A stretch of 64,000 nucleotides of DNA from Embleya hyalina. Lineage in GTDB: Bacteria; Actinomycetota; Actinomycetes; Streptomycetales; Streptomycetaceae. The DNA is taken from NCBI RefSeq assembly GCF_003967355.1, contig NZ_BIFH01000017.1, forward strand, positions 145,023 to 209,022, given 5' to 3'. Numbering within the stretch: the first letter of the stretch is position 1; each line of letters begins with the position of its first letter. A program made the translations under genes and the position numbers. This document shows positions 8,196-17,803 of this stretch, piece by piece. The notes beneath the pieces were generated by a model that worked only from the letters and a program-made list of their open reading frames with translations, was not told where the DNA came from and searched no databases.

Positions 8196-9157
8196 GTCAC
8201 AATCCCCTCGTCGACCCGAAAACAAGCCGCGTACGCGTCGTCGGCCCGCACCAGCGCGGGCGGCTCGACCAGGCACTCCGGCCGTACCTGCGCACAGCGC
8301 GCCGCGAACGCGCACCCGGTCGGCGCCTCGGCCAACGACACCGGTCGTCCCGGAATCGGCTTCGGCGGCCCGGCGTCCGGGTCCAGGCGCGGCGTGGACG
8401 CGAGCAGTCCGGCGGTGTACGGATGCCTCGGTCGGGCGAACAACCCCGCCGCGGTCTGCGTCTCGACGATCCGCCCCGCGTACATCACGTAGACCCGGTC
8501 GCACACCGCCGCGGCCAGCTCCAGGTCGTGCGTCACGAACAACATGCCGGTCCCGCGCTCCGCCTGGAGCCGGGTCAGGATCGCGATCACCTCGGCCTGC
8601 GTGGTCACGTCGAGCGCGGTGGTGGGCTCGTCCGCCAGCAACAACGACGGCTCCCCGGCGAGCGCGGCGGCGATCACCACCCGCTGGAGCATGCCGCCGG
8701 AGAAGTGGTGCGGATAGCGACGCATGGCGCCCTCGGGGTCGCGAATGCCCACCGCTTCGAGCAGTTCGACCGCCCGTCGCGCGGCGACCGCCGGAGCGGT
8801 CCCGGCCGCGCGCAGCCCCTCGGTGAGGAAGTCGCCGACGCGGCGCATCGGGTTGACCGACGCCCTCGGGTCCTGGAAGACCATCGCCACCTCGCGCGCC
8901 CGGAGCGAGCGCAACTCGGCGCGGCGCATGCCCAGTACGTCGCGCCCGCCCACCCGCACCGCACCGCTCACCGCGGCTCCCTCGGGCAGCAGCCCGAGCA
9001 CCGAGCGGCACGCGACCGACTTGCCCGAGCCGGACTCCCCGACCAGGCCGACACTTTCGCCCTCGCCCACCCGCAGCGAGACGCCGTCCAGGATCGGCCG
9101 GGCGGCCCGCCCCTGGGGCAACCGCACGGTCAGCTCGTCGATTTCCAGAAATGCCAT
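8192..9157 (-). CDS. Oligopeptide-type ABC transporter ATPase (OppD/DppD-like)
   Basis: 321-residue nucleotide-binding subunit. Walker A is GESGSGKSV, the Q-loop is MVFQDPRASVNP, the signature is a variant FSGGMLQRV, Walker B is LLLADEPTTALD, and the switch His is VTHDLELA. The C-terminal cysteine-containing tail (GCAFAARCAQVRPEC, later AYAACF) matches the OppD/DppD C-terminal domain, some members of which carry an Fe-S cluster. ATG start at 9157, 7 bases after the oppC stop, with its own stop overlapping the oppF start. Third-from-last transport gene of the leftward operon. Confidence 0.93.
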   Translation of the reverse strand: MAFLEIDELTVRLPQGRAARPILDGVSLRVGEGESVGLVGESGSGKSVACRSVLGLLPEGAAVSGAVRVGGRDVLGMRRAELRSLRAREVAMVFQDPRASVNPMRRVGDFLTEGLRAAGTAPAVAARRAVELLEAVGIRDPEGAMRRYPHHFSGGMLQRVVIAAALAGEPSLLLADEPTTALDVTTQAEVIAILTRLQAERGTGMLFVTHDLELAAAVCDRVYVMYAGRIVETQTAAGLFARPRHPYTAGLLASTPRLDPDAGPPKPIPGRPVSLAEAPTGCAFAARCAQVRPECLVEPPALVRADDAYAACFRVDEGIVT

Positions 9158-9164
9158 GGCCGGA

Positions 9165-10052
9165 TCAGCGCTCCCGCTTCGCGACTCGGTCGGCGATGCC
9201 CTCGCCGACGATGCCGAATGCCACGACCGCGACGACGATGCACAGGCCCGGCGCGAACGAGGGCAGCATGGCGTCCTGGAGGAGTGCGGCCTGGCCCTCG
9301 TTGATCATCGATCCCCAGTCGGAGTCGGGTGGTTGCACGCCGAAGCCGAGGTAGGACAGCGCGGCCAGGTCCATCAGCGCGTAGCCGAAGTTGATCGCCG
9401 ACTGGGCCAGCACGGTCGGGGTGATGTTGGGGATCAGGTGCCGCACACAGATGGTCCAGCCCGACCAGCCCTGGACGCGGTAGGACTCGATGTACGGCCG
9501 CGCCTTCTCCTGGCCGGCGATCGAGCGCACCAGGCGGCCGACGTACGGCGTGTAGGCGACGCTCATCGCGATCACCGGAGCGGTCAGTCCGGAGCCGAAG
9601 ACGGCGACGAACAGGATGGCCACGAGCATGCCCGGGAACGCGAAGATCAGGTCCATCGAGCGGGACAACATCGCGTCGATCCACCCGCCGCGCCACGCGG
9701 CGGCGACGCCGATCGCGATGCCCAGGAACGTGGAGATGCCCACCACGAGCAGCGGACCGAGCAGGCCGGTGCGGGCACCGTGGATGACGCGGGACAGGAT
9801 GTCCCGGCCGGACTGGTCGGCGCCGAGCAGGTGCTCGGACGACGAGCCGGCGAGCGTGGCGGTCAGGTCCACGGCGTCGGGGTCGTACGGCGCGATCAGC
9901 GGGGCGAACACCGCGATCAGCACGAGCAGTACGAGGACCGCGGCCGCGCCGGCGAACAGCGGGCCCTGCCGCAGCGCGCGCAACAGGCCGAAGCCGGGCC
10001 GCCGGACGATCGCGCCGTCGGCGGCCTCGCGGTCGATCCGGAGCGTACTCAC
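9165..10052 (-). CDS. ABC transporter permease (OppC/DppC-like)
   Basis: 295-residue inner-membrane permease. The N-terminal TM segment (LFAGAAAVLVLLVLIAVFAPLIAP) is followed by the ADQSGRDILSRVIHGAR motif and about five further TM segments. The EAA loop lies in the region AALSYLGFGVQPPDSDWGSMI, the hallmark of the DppC group. The GTG start at 10052 overlaps the oppB TGA stop (GTGA). It forms the membrane channel with the upstream OppB-like protein. A longer reading frame is open upstream but lies inside oppB, so the overlap start is preferred. Confidence 0.92.
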   Translation of the reverse strand: MSTLRIDREAADGAIVRRPGFGLLRALRQGPLFAGAAAVLVLLVLIAVFAPLIAPYDPDAVDLTATLAGSSSEHLLGADQSGRDILSRVIHGARTGLLGPLLVVGISTFLGIAIGVAAAWRGGWIDAMLSRSMDLIFAFPGMLVAILFVAVFGSGLTAPVIAMSVAYTPYVGRLVRSIAGQEKARPYIESYRVQGWSGWTICVRHLIPNITPTVLAQSAINFGYALMDLAALSYLGFGVQPPDSDWGSMINEGQAALLQDAMLPSFAPGLCIVVAVVAFGIVGEGIADRVAKRER

Positions 10053-10999
10053 GAGGCACCTCGCCCGGTTGGCGAAAGCCGCGGGTCCACCAGCGGCTGC
10101 AGCAGGTCCACCACGAGGTTGACCAGCACGAACGCGGCCACGGTGAGCAGCGTGACGGCCTGTACCACCGGGAAGTCCTTGACGTTCACGGACGACACCA
10201 ACAGCCCGCCCACACCCGGCACGGAGAACGCCGTCTCCACGATCGACGTGGTCACCAACAGGCCCGCGATCATGGTGCCGACGACCGTGACGATCGGACC
10301 GAGCGCGTTGCGCAGCACGTGTCGGCGCACCACGTCGGTCTCCGCGACACCGCGGGCGCGGGCCACCTCGACGTGTTCGCGGGCCAGTTCGTCCAGCATC
10401 GACGATCGTGTCACCCGGGCCAGCAGCCCGGACAGGGTGAACGCGAGCGCCACCGCGGGCAGGGTCAGATGCTCGACGCGGCCCGCGAAGCCCTGGCCGC
10501 CGCCGAAGGTGGGGAACCAGCCGAGCTTGACCGAGAAGACCGAGACCAGGCCGATGGAGGCGACGAACGAGGGTGTCGCCGTGGCCACTCCGGTGCCGAT
10601 CAGTACGAACCTGTCCACGAAGCCCGGGCGCAGCGCGGCCACGATGCCAAGCAGCACGCCGGCGAGCACGATGAGCAGCGCGGCGTAGCCGATCAGGAAC
10701 AGCGTGGTGGGCAGCCGGGACGCGATCAACGCGCCGACGTCCTGGCGGAACTGCACCGAGCGGCCGAAGTCGCCGGCGCACACGTCGCCGAGCCACTGCG
10801 CGTACTGGGACAGGAACGGGTCGTCCAGGTGGTACTGGGCGCGCACGGCCGCCTTGGCCTCCGGCGTCGCCGGGTGGCCCTTGAGCAGGAAGGTCACCGG
10901 ATCCCCGGGGGCGAGGTGGATCGCGCTGAAGACCAGGAACGAGGTCGCGAGCAGCACCATCGCCAACCCGAGGAAACGGGCCAGGAAGTAGCGCGCCAT
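10049..10999 (-). CDS. ABC transporter permease (OppB/DppB-like)
   Basis: 316-residue permease starting ARYFLARFLGLAMVLLATSFLVFSAIHLAPGDP, the characteristic first TM segment and PGDP motif of DppB/OppB proteins. About six TM segments follow, with the EAA-type loop around YVEVARARGVAETDVVRRHVLRNAL (split here for reading) and a C-terminal VVDLLQPLVDPRLS. The ATG at 10999 overlaps the binding-protein stop by one base (TGATG), so translation is coupled to the substrate-binding protein. A long open frame extends upstream through the neighbouring gene but has no coding character there. Confidence 0.92.
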   Translation of the reverse strand: MARYFLARFLGLAMVLLATSFLVFSAIHLAPGDPVTFLLKGHPATPEAKAAVRAQYHLDDPFLSQYAQWLGDVCAGDFGRSVQFRQDVGALIASRLPTTLFLIGYAALLIVLAGVLLGIVAALRPGFVDRFVLIGTGVATATPSFVASIGLVSVFSVKLGWFPTFGGGQGFAGRVEHLTLPAVALAFTLSGLLARVTRSSMLDELAREHVEVARARGVAETDVVRRHVLRNALGPIVTVVGTMIAGLLVTTSIVETAFSVPGVGGLLVSSVNVKDFPVVQAVTLLTVAAFVLVNLVVDLLQPLVDPRLSPTGRGAS

Positions 11000-12615
11000 C
11001 AGCCCGCGGCTCCGACGGTCGCGGCCCACGGCCAGTAGAGCGCGGCGCTGCTGACCGTGGCGCCGGTGATCCGCTTGTTCATGAAGAGGTTGGACGGCTG
11101 CTCGAAGAGCGGGATCGAGACCAGGTCGCGCGCCGCGATCTCCTGGAGCTTGGCGGTCAGGTCCGAGCGGGCCCCGGCGTCGGCGGTGGCCGCCGCCTGG
11201 TCGTAGAGCTTGTCGTACTCGGGGTTGGAGTAGTTGCCGTAGTTGGCGAACGCCCCGGTGACGAACGACTCGTAGAACTCCAGCGGGTCCGGGGTGTTGG
11301 TGTATCCGTTGGTCACCACCAGGTCGATGCCCTTGCGCGCCTCGGGATCGGTGAACAACGCGGTGTAGGCGTCGGGGGTGACCGTCTTGAGTTCGATGTC
11401 CAGGCCGATCGACTTGCCCGCGGCCTGGATCGCCGTGGACGAGACGGAGATCTCCGGGGCGAGCACGCTGGTGGCCAGCACGATCTTCCTGTTCGCGGCG
11501 CCCGACTCGGTGACCAGTTTCCGGGCCGCGGCGAGGTCCTGCCCGATCGGCGGCAGCGTGGCGTAGTAGCCCTGTGCGCGGTCGGGGGCCAGGCCCCAGG
11601 CGGTGATCGGGAGCAGGCTCTTGGCGTCGGTGGCGTAGCCGCCGGCCGCGGCCTTGATCAGGCCGGGCCGGTCGATCGCCATGGACAGTGCCTGCCGCGT
11701 CCTCGGGTCGCCCATCGGACCCTGCATGTTCGTGACGCCGAGCAGGTAGGCGCCGGTGCCCGGGCCGAAGTACAGCTTGCCCTGGGGGGAGTTCAGCAGC
11801 CGGCCGTAGGCGTTGGACGGCACCGTGTAGCCGCCGTCGACCGAGCCGGACAGCAGCGCGTTCACGCGCGCGGCCGGGTCCTGGATGAAGACGAACTTGA
11901 ACCGGTCGTTCTTCGGGGCCAGTTTCGGGTCCCAGTAGTTCGGGTTCTTCGCGAGCACGATCGAGTCGCCGGCGGTCCACTTGTCCAGCGAGTAGGGACC
12001 GGTGCAGTTCACCCCGCCCTGCGGATTGCCGTAGTCCTTCCCGGCCTTGGCGATCGAGGCGGCGCTCTCGACCGTGCCGGGCGAGGCGGCGAGCAGCGAA
12101 TTGAGCAGCGCGTCCGGCTTGTTCAGCCTGATCGTCACCTGGAGCGGGCCGGTGGCGTCGATCGAGGCGACGTTGCGGAACGCGGTACCCCAGGCGGAGG
12201 CGAGTTCGGGGTCCATGTGCCGCTTGAGGCTGGCCACCGCGTCGGCGGAGGTCATCGGCGTGCCGTCGTGGAAGGTGACCCCGGGCCGCAGTTCGTAGAC
12301 CCAGGTGAGGGGGTCCGGGTTGGTGTACGAGGCGGCCAGTCCCGGCTCGATCTTCATGTCCGGCGTGGTGCGCAGGAACTGCTCGCAGACGTTGGCGAGC
12401 ACGGTGTTGATCGGGAAGTCCCAGGCGTAGAGGTAGTCGAGCGTCTGCGGCTCGGCGTACAGCGACCAGGTGACCGAGGGGACGTTGCCCTTGGCCGCGG
12501 GGGTGTCCGGGCTGATCTTGAACCCGCCGGCCGGCTTGGCCGAGTCGTTGGAACCACCGGAGCACCCGGCCACGGCGGCGGCCATGACGGCAACCGCCGC
12601 GACGGATCGGAGCAT
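10999..12615 (-). CDS. Peptide/opine-type ABC substrate-binding lipoprotein (SBP family 5)
   Basis: 538-residue extracytoplasmic binding protein. It has a lipoprotein signal peptide with lipobox AVAGC (Cys18), followed by a Gly/Ser/Asn linker. The body matches SBP family 5 (DppA/OppA): YAEPQTLDYLYAWD near the N-terminus, then LTWVYELRPGVTFHDGTPM and later ARQALSMAIDR-like elements. It is first in a seven-gene leftward operon. The ATG at 12615 is used here, but a TTG two codons upstream has better spacing from GAGGTGG and is a real alternative. The promoter region is shared with the divergent LacI gene and holds a perfect palindromic operator. Confidence 0.92.
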   Translation of the reverse strand: MLRSVAAVAVMAAAVAGCSGGSNDSAKPAGGFKISPDTPAAKGNVPSVTWSLYAEPQTLDYLYAWDFPINTVLANVCEQFLRTTPDMKIEPGLAASYTNPDPLTWVYELRPGVTFHDGTPMTSADAVASLKRHMDPELASAWGTAFRNVASIDATGPLQVTIRLNKPDALLNSLLAASPGTVESAASIAKAGKDYGNPQGGVNCTGPYSLDKWTAGDSIVLAKNPNYWDPKLAPKNDRFKFVFIQDPAARVNALLSGSVDGGYTVPSNAYGRLLNSPQGKLYFGPGTGAYLLGVTNMQGPMGDPRTRQALSMAIDRPGLIKAAAGGYATDAKSLLPITAWGLAPDRAQGYYATLPPIGQDLAAARKLVTESGAANRKIVLATSVLAPEISVSSTAIQAAGKSIGLDIELKTVTPDAYTALFTDPEARKGIDLVVTNGYTNTPDPLEFYESFVTGAFANYGNYSNPEYDKLYDQAAATADAGARSDLTAKLQEIAARDLVSIPLFEQPSNLFMNKRITGATVSSAALYWPWAATVGAAG

Positions 12616-12677
12616 GCGCAAGGGAACCCACCTCTTCCAGGGGGTAGCGGGGACGCTGGGGTCGTCTGGAGTATTGA

Positions 12678-12719
12678 TGCGGGAACGTTCCCGCACAAGG
12701 GTTTGCGGGAACGGTTTTC
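12678..12719. promoter_or_regulatory. LacI-type operator pair between the ABC operon and its regulator
   Basis: Positions 12678-12695 read TGCGGGAACGTTCCCGCA, a perfect 18-bp palindrome with the central CG typical of LacI-family operators. A second, imperfect copy begins about 24 bases later (TTGCGGGAACGGTTTTC, 12703-12719). Both lie between the divergent binding-protein gene (62 bases away) and lacI-type gene (63 bases away), so one regulator could control both directions. Binding is inferred from symmetry and position. Confidence 0.75.
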
Positions 12720-12782
12720 TGGAGGTCGCAGCGGGGTGGGCGGGCGTGACGCGGGGCTGTCCGGCCGGCAGCATGTGGCGAC

Positions 12783-13862
12783 ATGACCACTTCACCGCGA
12801 GGCGGCGGCAAACGACCCGCGCCCGTACCCCGGGTCCGTCTCGTCGACGTCGCCCGCGAGGCGGGGCTGTCCAAGACCACCGTCTCGGCCGCCCTGAACG
12901 GCACCGGTCGACTGTCCGACGCGGTCCGCCTGCACGCCCGGGAGACCGCGCGGCGGCTCGGCTACCGCCCCAACGCGAGCGCGCGGCTGTTGCGCGCGGG
13001 GCACGCCCGCTTGATCGGGTACGCGGTCCGCGAATACGTGGACACACCCTGGTCGTACATGGAGTCGCCGTACTTCGCCCAACTCACCAGTGCCAGCGCG
13101 CAGGCCGCGCTCGCGCACGGATACGCGCTGGTGCTGCTGCCCACCCACTCGGCCCGGGACGAATGGGCGGACCTGCCCCTGGACGCGGCGGTGATGGCCG
13201 ACCCGCTGGTCGGCGACCCGCTGGTCGAGGACTTTCTCGCGGCCCGGATCCCGGTCGTCTCGGACCGGCGGGTCGAGGGTCGGCCCGGCGCGCACTGGGT
13301 GGACGTCGACCACGAGACCGCGATCCGCGGCGTCCTCGACCACCTGGAGGCGGGCGGTGCCCGGCGGATCGGGCTGGTCGGCGCGCACTCCACCTCACTG
13401 TTCTACGAGGCGGGACTGACGGCCTATCAGGCGTGGTGCCGGGAACGGGGATTCCCCCCGCTGGTCGGTCTGGCCCCGCATCCGAGCACGCAGGCCACCC
13501 GGGCGGCGATCGACCTCTTGCTGGCGTCGCCCGACCGGCCCGACGCGCTCTTCATCCTGATCGAGGACAGCCCGCTGTCGATCCTGGACGCCATCCGGGC
13601 ACACGGCCTGCGCGTCCCGGAGGATCTGCTGCTCGCCTGTGTCAGCGACGACCCCATGGCCGGCCGAACCGATCCACCGATCACCACCCTGAGCCTGCGC
13701 CCGAGCGAAATCGCCACCGTGGGCATGGAGTTGCTGATCAACGCGCTGGAGAGCGGCGACCGGACCCCGACCGGTCGACTCGTCGAGACACGATTGGAGG
13801 TGCGGGGGACGTCACGAAGGGGTGGTGGGGCCGAAGCGTCCGGACCGCCGCGAACGGGGTGA
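12783..13862 (+). CDS. LacI-family transcriptional regulator
   Basis: 359-residue DNA-binding protein. The LacI helix-turn-helix is at about residues 18-45 (VRLVDVAREAGLSKTTVSAAL), followed by the hinge region LGYRPNASARLLR, and a periplasmic-binding-protein-like effector domain fills the rest. Divergent to the peptide-type ABC operon across 167 bases that contain a perfect palindromic operator, so it most likely represses that operon and itself until a ligand is sensed. The ligand may be the transported compound or its hydrolysis product. The C-terminal RRGGGAEASGPPRTG tail is low-complexity. The aldehyde dehydrogenase 265 bases downstream may or may not be in the same regulon. Confidence 0.92.
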   Translation: MTTSPRGGGKRPAPVPRVRLVDVAREAGLSKTTVSAALNGTGRLSDAVRLHARETARRLGYRPNASARLLRAGHARLIGYAVREYVDTPWSYMESPYFAQLTSASAQAALAHGYALVLLPTHSARDEWADLPLDAAVMADPLVGDPLVEDFLAARIPVVSDRRVEGRPGAHWVDVDHETAIRGVLDHLEAGGARRIGLVGAHSTSLFYEAGLTAYQAWCRERGFPPLVGLAPHPSTQATRAAIDLLLASPDRPDALFILIEDSPLSILDAIRAHGLRVPEDLLLACVSDDPMAGRTDPPITTLSLRPSEIATVGMELLINALESGDRTPTGRLVETRLEVRGTSRRGGGAEASGPPRTG

Positions 13863-14127
13863 CGATGCCACGAGCGGTACGCACGCCGGAGCGACGGCGA
13901 CCGGCCACATCGAACCGCCCGGCGATCGCGAAACCCGTACCCGAGCCGCGACGTGCCTCGGCCCCGACGACCGGATCCCGGCGCCCGGGATCATCGCGGC
14001 AACGTCGCGAGGTCGATCTCGATCGGTTCCACCTGCCGCGGTGCATCCGACGGCAACGATCCATGTCGTCGGCGGCCCACCGAATCCCGTCCGACGACCC
14101 ACGAATCCGACTCCGGAGGAACACACC

Positions 14128-15642
14128 ATGATCGAGTCCGCCGAGACCTCCGCCGGCGAGCCGACCGCGGTGCGGGGCTTCAGCCCCCGCACGGGCAGGC
14201 CCATCGGTGATCCCGTGCCGGTGAGTTCCGAGGCCGAGGTCGACCGGGTCGTCGCGGCGGCTCGGGAGGTGTTGCCCGGGTGGGCCGCCCGCGACGGGGG
14301 TGAGCGGGCCTCGGTGTTGGCGGCGGTCGCCGACGCGCTGGACGCCGCGCGGGACGAGTTGGTGGCGATCGCCGACGGGGAGACCGCGCTGGGTGTGGTC
14401 CGATTGGCCGGGGAGGTCGGGCGTACGTCGGGCCAACTGCGCATGTTCGCGGGGCTGCTCCGGGCCGGCGCGCACGTGGGCGCGGTGCTCAGCCCGGCCG
14501 ATCCGGCGCTCGGCCGGCCGGACGTGCGCCGCATGCTGCATCCGATCGGCGTGGTCGCGGTGTTCGCCGCGAGCAACTTCCCGTTCGCGTTCTCCGTGGT
14601 CGGCGGCGACACCGCGTCCGCGTGGGCGGCGGGGTGTCCGGTCGTGGTCAAGGTGCACGAGGCGCACCCGGCGACCTCGATCGCGGTGGCCCGGGTGGTC
14701 CGCGCCGCGCTGACCGCCGCCGGCGCCGCCGAGGACCTGCTCGGCCTGGTCGTCGGCCCCGCCTCCGGCGCCCCGCTGGTCACCCATCCGGGCATCGCGG
14801 CCGTCGGCTTCACCGGCTCGCTCGCGGGCGGCCGGGCCCTGTTCGACCTGGCCGCCGGCCGGCCCGACCCGATCCCGTTCTTCGGCGAACTCGGCAGCGT
14901 CAACCCGGTCGTGGTGCTGCCGGGCGCGGCGGCCGAGCGGGCCGACGAGCTGGCCCGGGGCTACCTCGGCTCGCTCACCCTGGGCACCGGGCAGTTCTGT
15001 ACCAATCCCGGCCTGCTGTTCGTCCCCGAGGCCGGCGGCCTCCCCGACGCCATCGCCGCGCACACCCGCACCACGACCGGCGGCCCGATGTTGTCCGAGC
15101 GCATCCGGGACGCGTACGAGCGGAGCACGGCGGCGTACGCCGGGCCCGAGCCGGCCAGGGGTACCGCCGGCGAAGGCGCCTGGGCGGTCGCCCCCGTGGT
15201 CCGGCGCACCGGCCTCGCCGAGTTCGTCGCGCACGCCGCCGAGCTGACCGAGGAGACCTTCGGCCCGGCCGGCCTGGTCGTCACCTATCCCGATCCGGAC
15301 CGCCTCCTCACCGCCCTCGCCGTACTCCCGGGCAGCCTCACCGGCTCGGTGCACGCCGTCGAGGCCGACCACCCCCTCGCCGCCCGGGTCGCCGCCGTAC
15401 TGCGCCCGCGCGTCGGCCGGCTCGTCCACAACGGCTGGCCCACGGGCGTCGCGGTGTGCTGGGCCATGCACCACGGCGGCCCCTGGCCCGCCACCACCGC
15501 CCCCGGCCACACCTCCGTCGGCGGCGCCGCGCTGCGGCGCTGGCTCGTCCCGACCGCCTACCAGGACTGGCCCGACGCCCTCCTGCCCCCGGAACTGCGC
15601 GACGCCAACCCGCTGGGCGTACCCCGCGAAATCCAGCCCTGA
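14128..15642 (+). CDS. NADP-type aldehyde dehydrogenase (ketoglutarate semialdehyde dehydrogenase-like)
   Basis: 504-residue cytoplasmic aldehyde dehydrogenase. The general-base Glu is E254 in FFGELGSVNP and the nucleophile Cys is C291 in GTGQFCTNPG. The GQFCTNPG form and the GELGSVNP motif are those of the 2,5-dioxovalerate (alpha-ketoglutarate semialdehyde) dehydrogenase group used in pentose and hexarate catabolism. The substrate is inferred from this subgroup only. ATG at 14128 with GGAGGA seven bases upstream is decisive; the open frame back to 13822 is not coding-like. It stands alone between the LacI gene and recQ, and the 265 bases upstream hold no recognised signal beyond the ribosome-binding site. 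Confidence 0.88.
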   Translation: MIESAETSAGEPTAVRGFSPRTGRPIGDPVPVSSEAEVDRVVAAAREVLPGWAARDGGERASVLAAVADALDAARDELVAIADGETALGVVRLAGEVGRTSGQLRMFAGLLRAGAHVGAVLSPADPALGRPDVRRMLHPIGVVAVFAASNFPFAFSVVGGDTASAWAAGCPVVVKVHEAHPATSIAVARVVRAALTAAGAAEDLLGLVVGPASGAPLVTHPGIAAVGFTGSLAGGRALFDLAAGRPDPIPFFGELGSVNPVVVLPGAAAERADELARGYLGSLTLGTGQFCTNPGLLFVPEAGGLPDAIAAHTRTTTGGPMLSERIRDAYERSTAAYAGPEPARGTAGEGAWAVAPVVRRTGLAEFVAHAAELTEETFGPAGLVVTYPDPDRLLTALAVLPGSLTGSVHAVEADHPLAARVAAVLRPRVGRLVHNGWPTGVAVCWAMHHGGPWPATTAPGHTSVGGAALRRWLVPTAYQDWPDALLPPELRDANPLGVPREIQP

Positions 15643-15705
15643 CCCGTCGGCGGCCCGAGCCGCCCACTTGTCCACAGACCGCACTCGGCTGTCGCCACAA
15701 GCTCT

Positions 15706-15711
15706 TAGACT
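15706..15711 (+). promoter_or_regulatory. Candidate -10 element for leaderless recQ
   Basis: TAGACT followed by six bases and then the recQ ATG at 15718. Same layout as at the response regulators at 1645 and 54527, where a TANNNT hexamer lies 6-7 bases before the start codon. No good -35 or Shine-Dalgarno is visible. Confidence 0.45.
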
Positions 15712-15717
15712 GCTCGG

Positions 15718-17802
15718 ATGACAGCGCTCGACGACGGTCCCCAGATCAGCGAAGCGCTGCAGGTTCTGCATCGCGTCTTCGGCTACGACTCGTTTCGCGG
15801 CAGCCAGCAGGAGATCATCGAGCATGTGATCGGCGGCGGCGACGCCCTCGTACTCATGCCCACCGGTGGCGGCAAGTCGCTCTGCTACCAGATCCCCGCG
15901 CTGGTCCGCAAAGGCGTCGGGGTGGTGATCTCCCCGCTGATCGCGCTCATGCAGGACCAGGTCGACGCGCTGACCGCGCTCGGCGTGCGGGCCGGATTCC
16001 TCAACTCGACGCAGAACCCCGACGAGCGGCGCATGGTCGAGGCGGAGTTCCTGGCCGGCGAGCTCGACCTGCTCTACCTGGCGCCCGAGCGGCTGAGGGT
16101 CGACGCCACCCTGCGGCTCCTGGACCGGGGCATCGTCTCGCTGTTCGCGATCGACGAGGCACACTGCGTGGCGCAGTGGGGCCACGACTTCCGGCCCGAC
16201 TACCTCACCCTGTCCCAGTTGCACGAGCGCTGGCCCGACGTGCCGCGCGTGGCGCTCACCGCGACGGCGACCGAGGCCACCCACGCCGAGATCGCCTCCC
16301 GGCTGAACCTGGGGCAGGCCCGGCACTTCGTGGCCAGCTTCGACCGACCCAACATCCAGTACCGGATCGCCCACAAGGACAAGCCGCAGAAGCAGCTGCT
16401 CGACCTGCTCCGGGCCGAACACGCGGGCGACGCGGGCATCGTCTACTGCCTGTCCCGGGCCTCGGTGGAGAAGACCGCCGCGTTCCTGGTCGACAACGGC
16501 GTCGACGCGCTGCCGTACCACGCGGGCCTGGACTCGCGCGTGCGCGCCGCCAACCAGGCCCGGTTCCTGCGCGAGGACGGCATGGTGATGGTGGCGACCA
16601 TCGCCTTCGGCATGGGTATCGACAAGCCCGACGTGCGCTTCGTCGCGCACCTGGACCTGCCCAAGTCGGTCGAGGGCTACTACCAGGAGACCGGCCGCGC
16701 GGGGCGCGACGGGCTGCCGTCCACCGCGTGGCTGGCCTACGGCCTGCAGGACGTCGTACAGCAGCGCAAGATGATCGACGGCTCGGAGGGCGACGCGGCC
16801 CACCGCCGCCGACTCGGCACCCACCTGGACGCGATGTTGGCGCTGTGCGAGACGGTCGAGTGCCGCCGGGTGCGCCTGCTCGCCTACTTCGGCCAGCAGA
16901 GCACCGCGTGCGGCAACTGCGACACCTGCCTGTCCCCGCCCGCCGCGTGGGACGGCACGATCGCGGCGCAGAAGGTGTTGTCGACGGTGTGGCGGCTCAA
17001 GAACGAGCGGCGCGGGCAGAAGTTCGGCGCGGGCCAGATCGTCGACATCCTGCTCGGCGCGAAGACCGCCAAGGTGATCCAGTTCGACCACGACACGCTC
17101 CGCGTGTTCGGCATCGGTACCGAGCTGAGCCGGACCGAATGGATGAGCGTGGTGCGGCAGTTGCTGGCGATGAAGCTGATCGCGGTGGAGCCGTCGTACA
17201 ACGCGCTGGTGCTCACCGAGGGCAGCGACGAGGTGCTGGGCCGCAAGCGCGAGGTGATGTTGCGGCGCGAGCCCGAGCGGCCGGCGCGCGCGGCGAAGAC
17301 CGCGAAGGCGGCCAAGACCGGCAAGGGCAAGGCGGCGCCGGTCGAGATGCCGGCGGCGGCCGCGCCGATCTTCGAGGCGCTGCGGGCGTGGCGCGGGGCG
17401 ACCGCGAAGGAGCAGGGCGTCCCGGCCTACGTGATCTTCCACGACGCGACGCTGCGCGAGATCGCGACGGCCCTGCCGACCACGCTCGCCGAGTTGGGCA
17501 CGATCAGCGGGATCGGCGAGAACAAGCTGGCCAAGTACGGGCAGCCGATCCTGGACACGCTGGCCGGCTCGGCCCCGACCGGCGCGGCCCCGGCGGCGGC
17601 CACCCCGCCCGCACAACCGACGAAGCCGACGCGGCCCGCGGCCGAGCTCACCCGCGAGCCCGTGCCCGAACTCATCCGCGAGCCCCTCCCGGACTACCAG
17701 CCGGACTATCAGGCCGACTACCCGCCCGACTACGAGCCGGACTTCGAACCCACCCCGGAATACGACCCGGACTTCGACCCGGATCCCGACTACCGGGGCT
17801 GA
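15718..17802 (+). CDS. recQ: ATP-dependent DNA helicase RecQ
   Basis: 694-residue 3'-5' superfamily 2 helicase for recombination and repair. Walker A is PTGGGKS at residues 48-54, the DEAH box is in [20 protein letters not shown], motif III is ALTATAT, and the motif VI arginine finger region is [11 protein letters not shown]. The RecQ zinc site is [10 protein letters not shown] followed by CGNCDTC. A winged helix follows, and an HRDC domain sits near residues 555-620 ([18 protein letters not shown]). The last 50 or so residues are unusual: after Pro/Ala/Thr-rich sequence come repeated D-Y/F-x-P units, strongly acidic and aromatic. Tandem DNA repeats begin just past the stop. Confidence 0.95.
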   Translation: MTALDDGPQISEALQVLHRVFGYDSFRGSQQEIIEHVIGGGDALVLMPTGGGKSLCYQIPALVRKGVGVVISPLIALMQDQVDALTALGVRAGFLNSTQNPDERRMVEAEFLAGELDLLYLAPERLRVDATLRLLDRGIVSLFAIDEAHCVAQWGHDFRPDYLTLSQLHERWPDVPRVALTATATEATHAEIASRLNLGQARHFVASFDRPNIQYRIAHKDKPQKQLLDLLRAEHAGDAGIVYCLSRASVEKTAAFLVDNGVDALPYHAGLDSRVRAANQARFLREDGMVMVATIAFGMGIDKPDVRFVAHLDLPKSVEGYYQETGRAGRDGLPSTAWLAYGLQDVVQQRKMIDGSEGDAAHRRRLGTHLDAMLALCETVECRRVRLLAYFGQQSTACGNCDTCLSPPAAWDGTIAAQKVLSTVWRLKNERRGQKFGAGQIVDILLGAKTAKVIQFDHDTLRVFGIGTELSRTEWMSVVRQLLAMKLIAVEPSYNALVLTEGSDEVLGRKREVMLRREPERPARAAKTAKAAKTGKGKAAPVEMPAAAAPIFEALRAWRGATAKEQGVPAYVIFHDATLREIATALPTTLAELGTISGIGENKLAKYGQPILDTLAGSAPTGAAPAAATPPAQPTKPTRPAAELTREPVPELIREPLPDYQPDYQADYPPDYEPDFEPTPEYDPDFDPDPDYRG

Positions 17803-17803
17803 C

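Noticed and set aside
7308..9011. A 567-codon frame suggesting a double-length ATPase
   Set aside because: Only the part from GTG 8195 has ABC motifs. The rest is a shadow of oppD.
13738..17616. A 1292-codon open frame on the minus strand opposite the aldehyde dehydrogenase and recQ
   Set aside because: It is a high-GC shadow of two clearly identified plus-strand genes. Its translation is Arg/Gly/His-rich with no recognisable domain.
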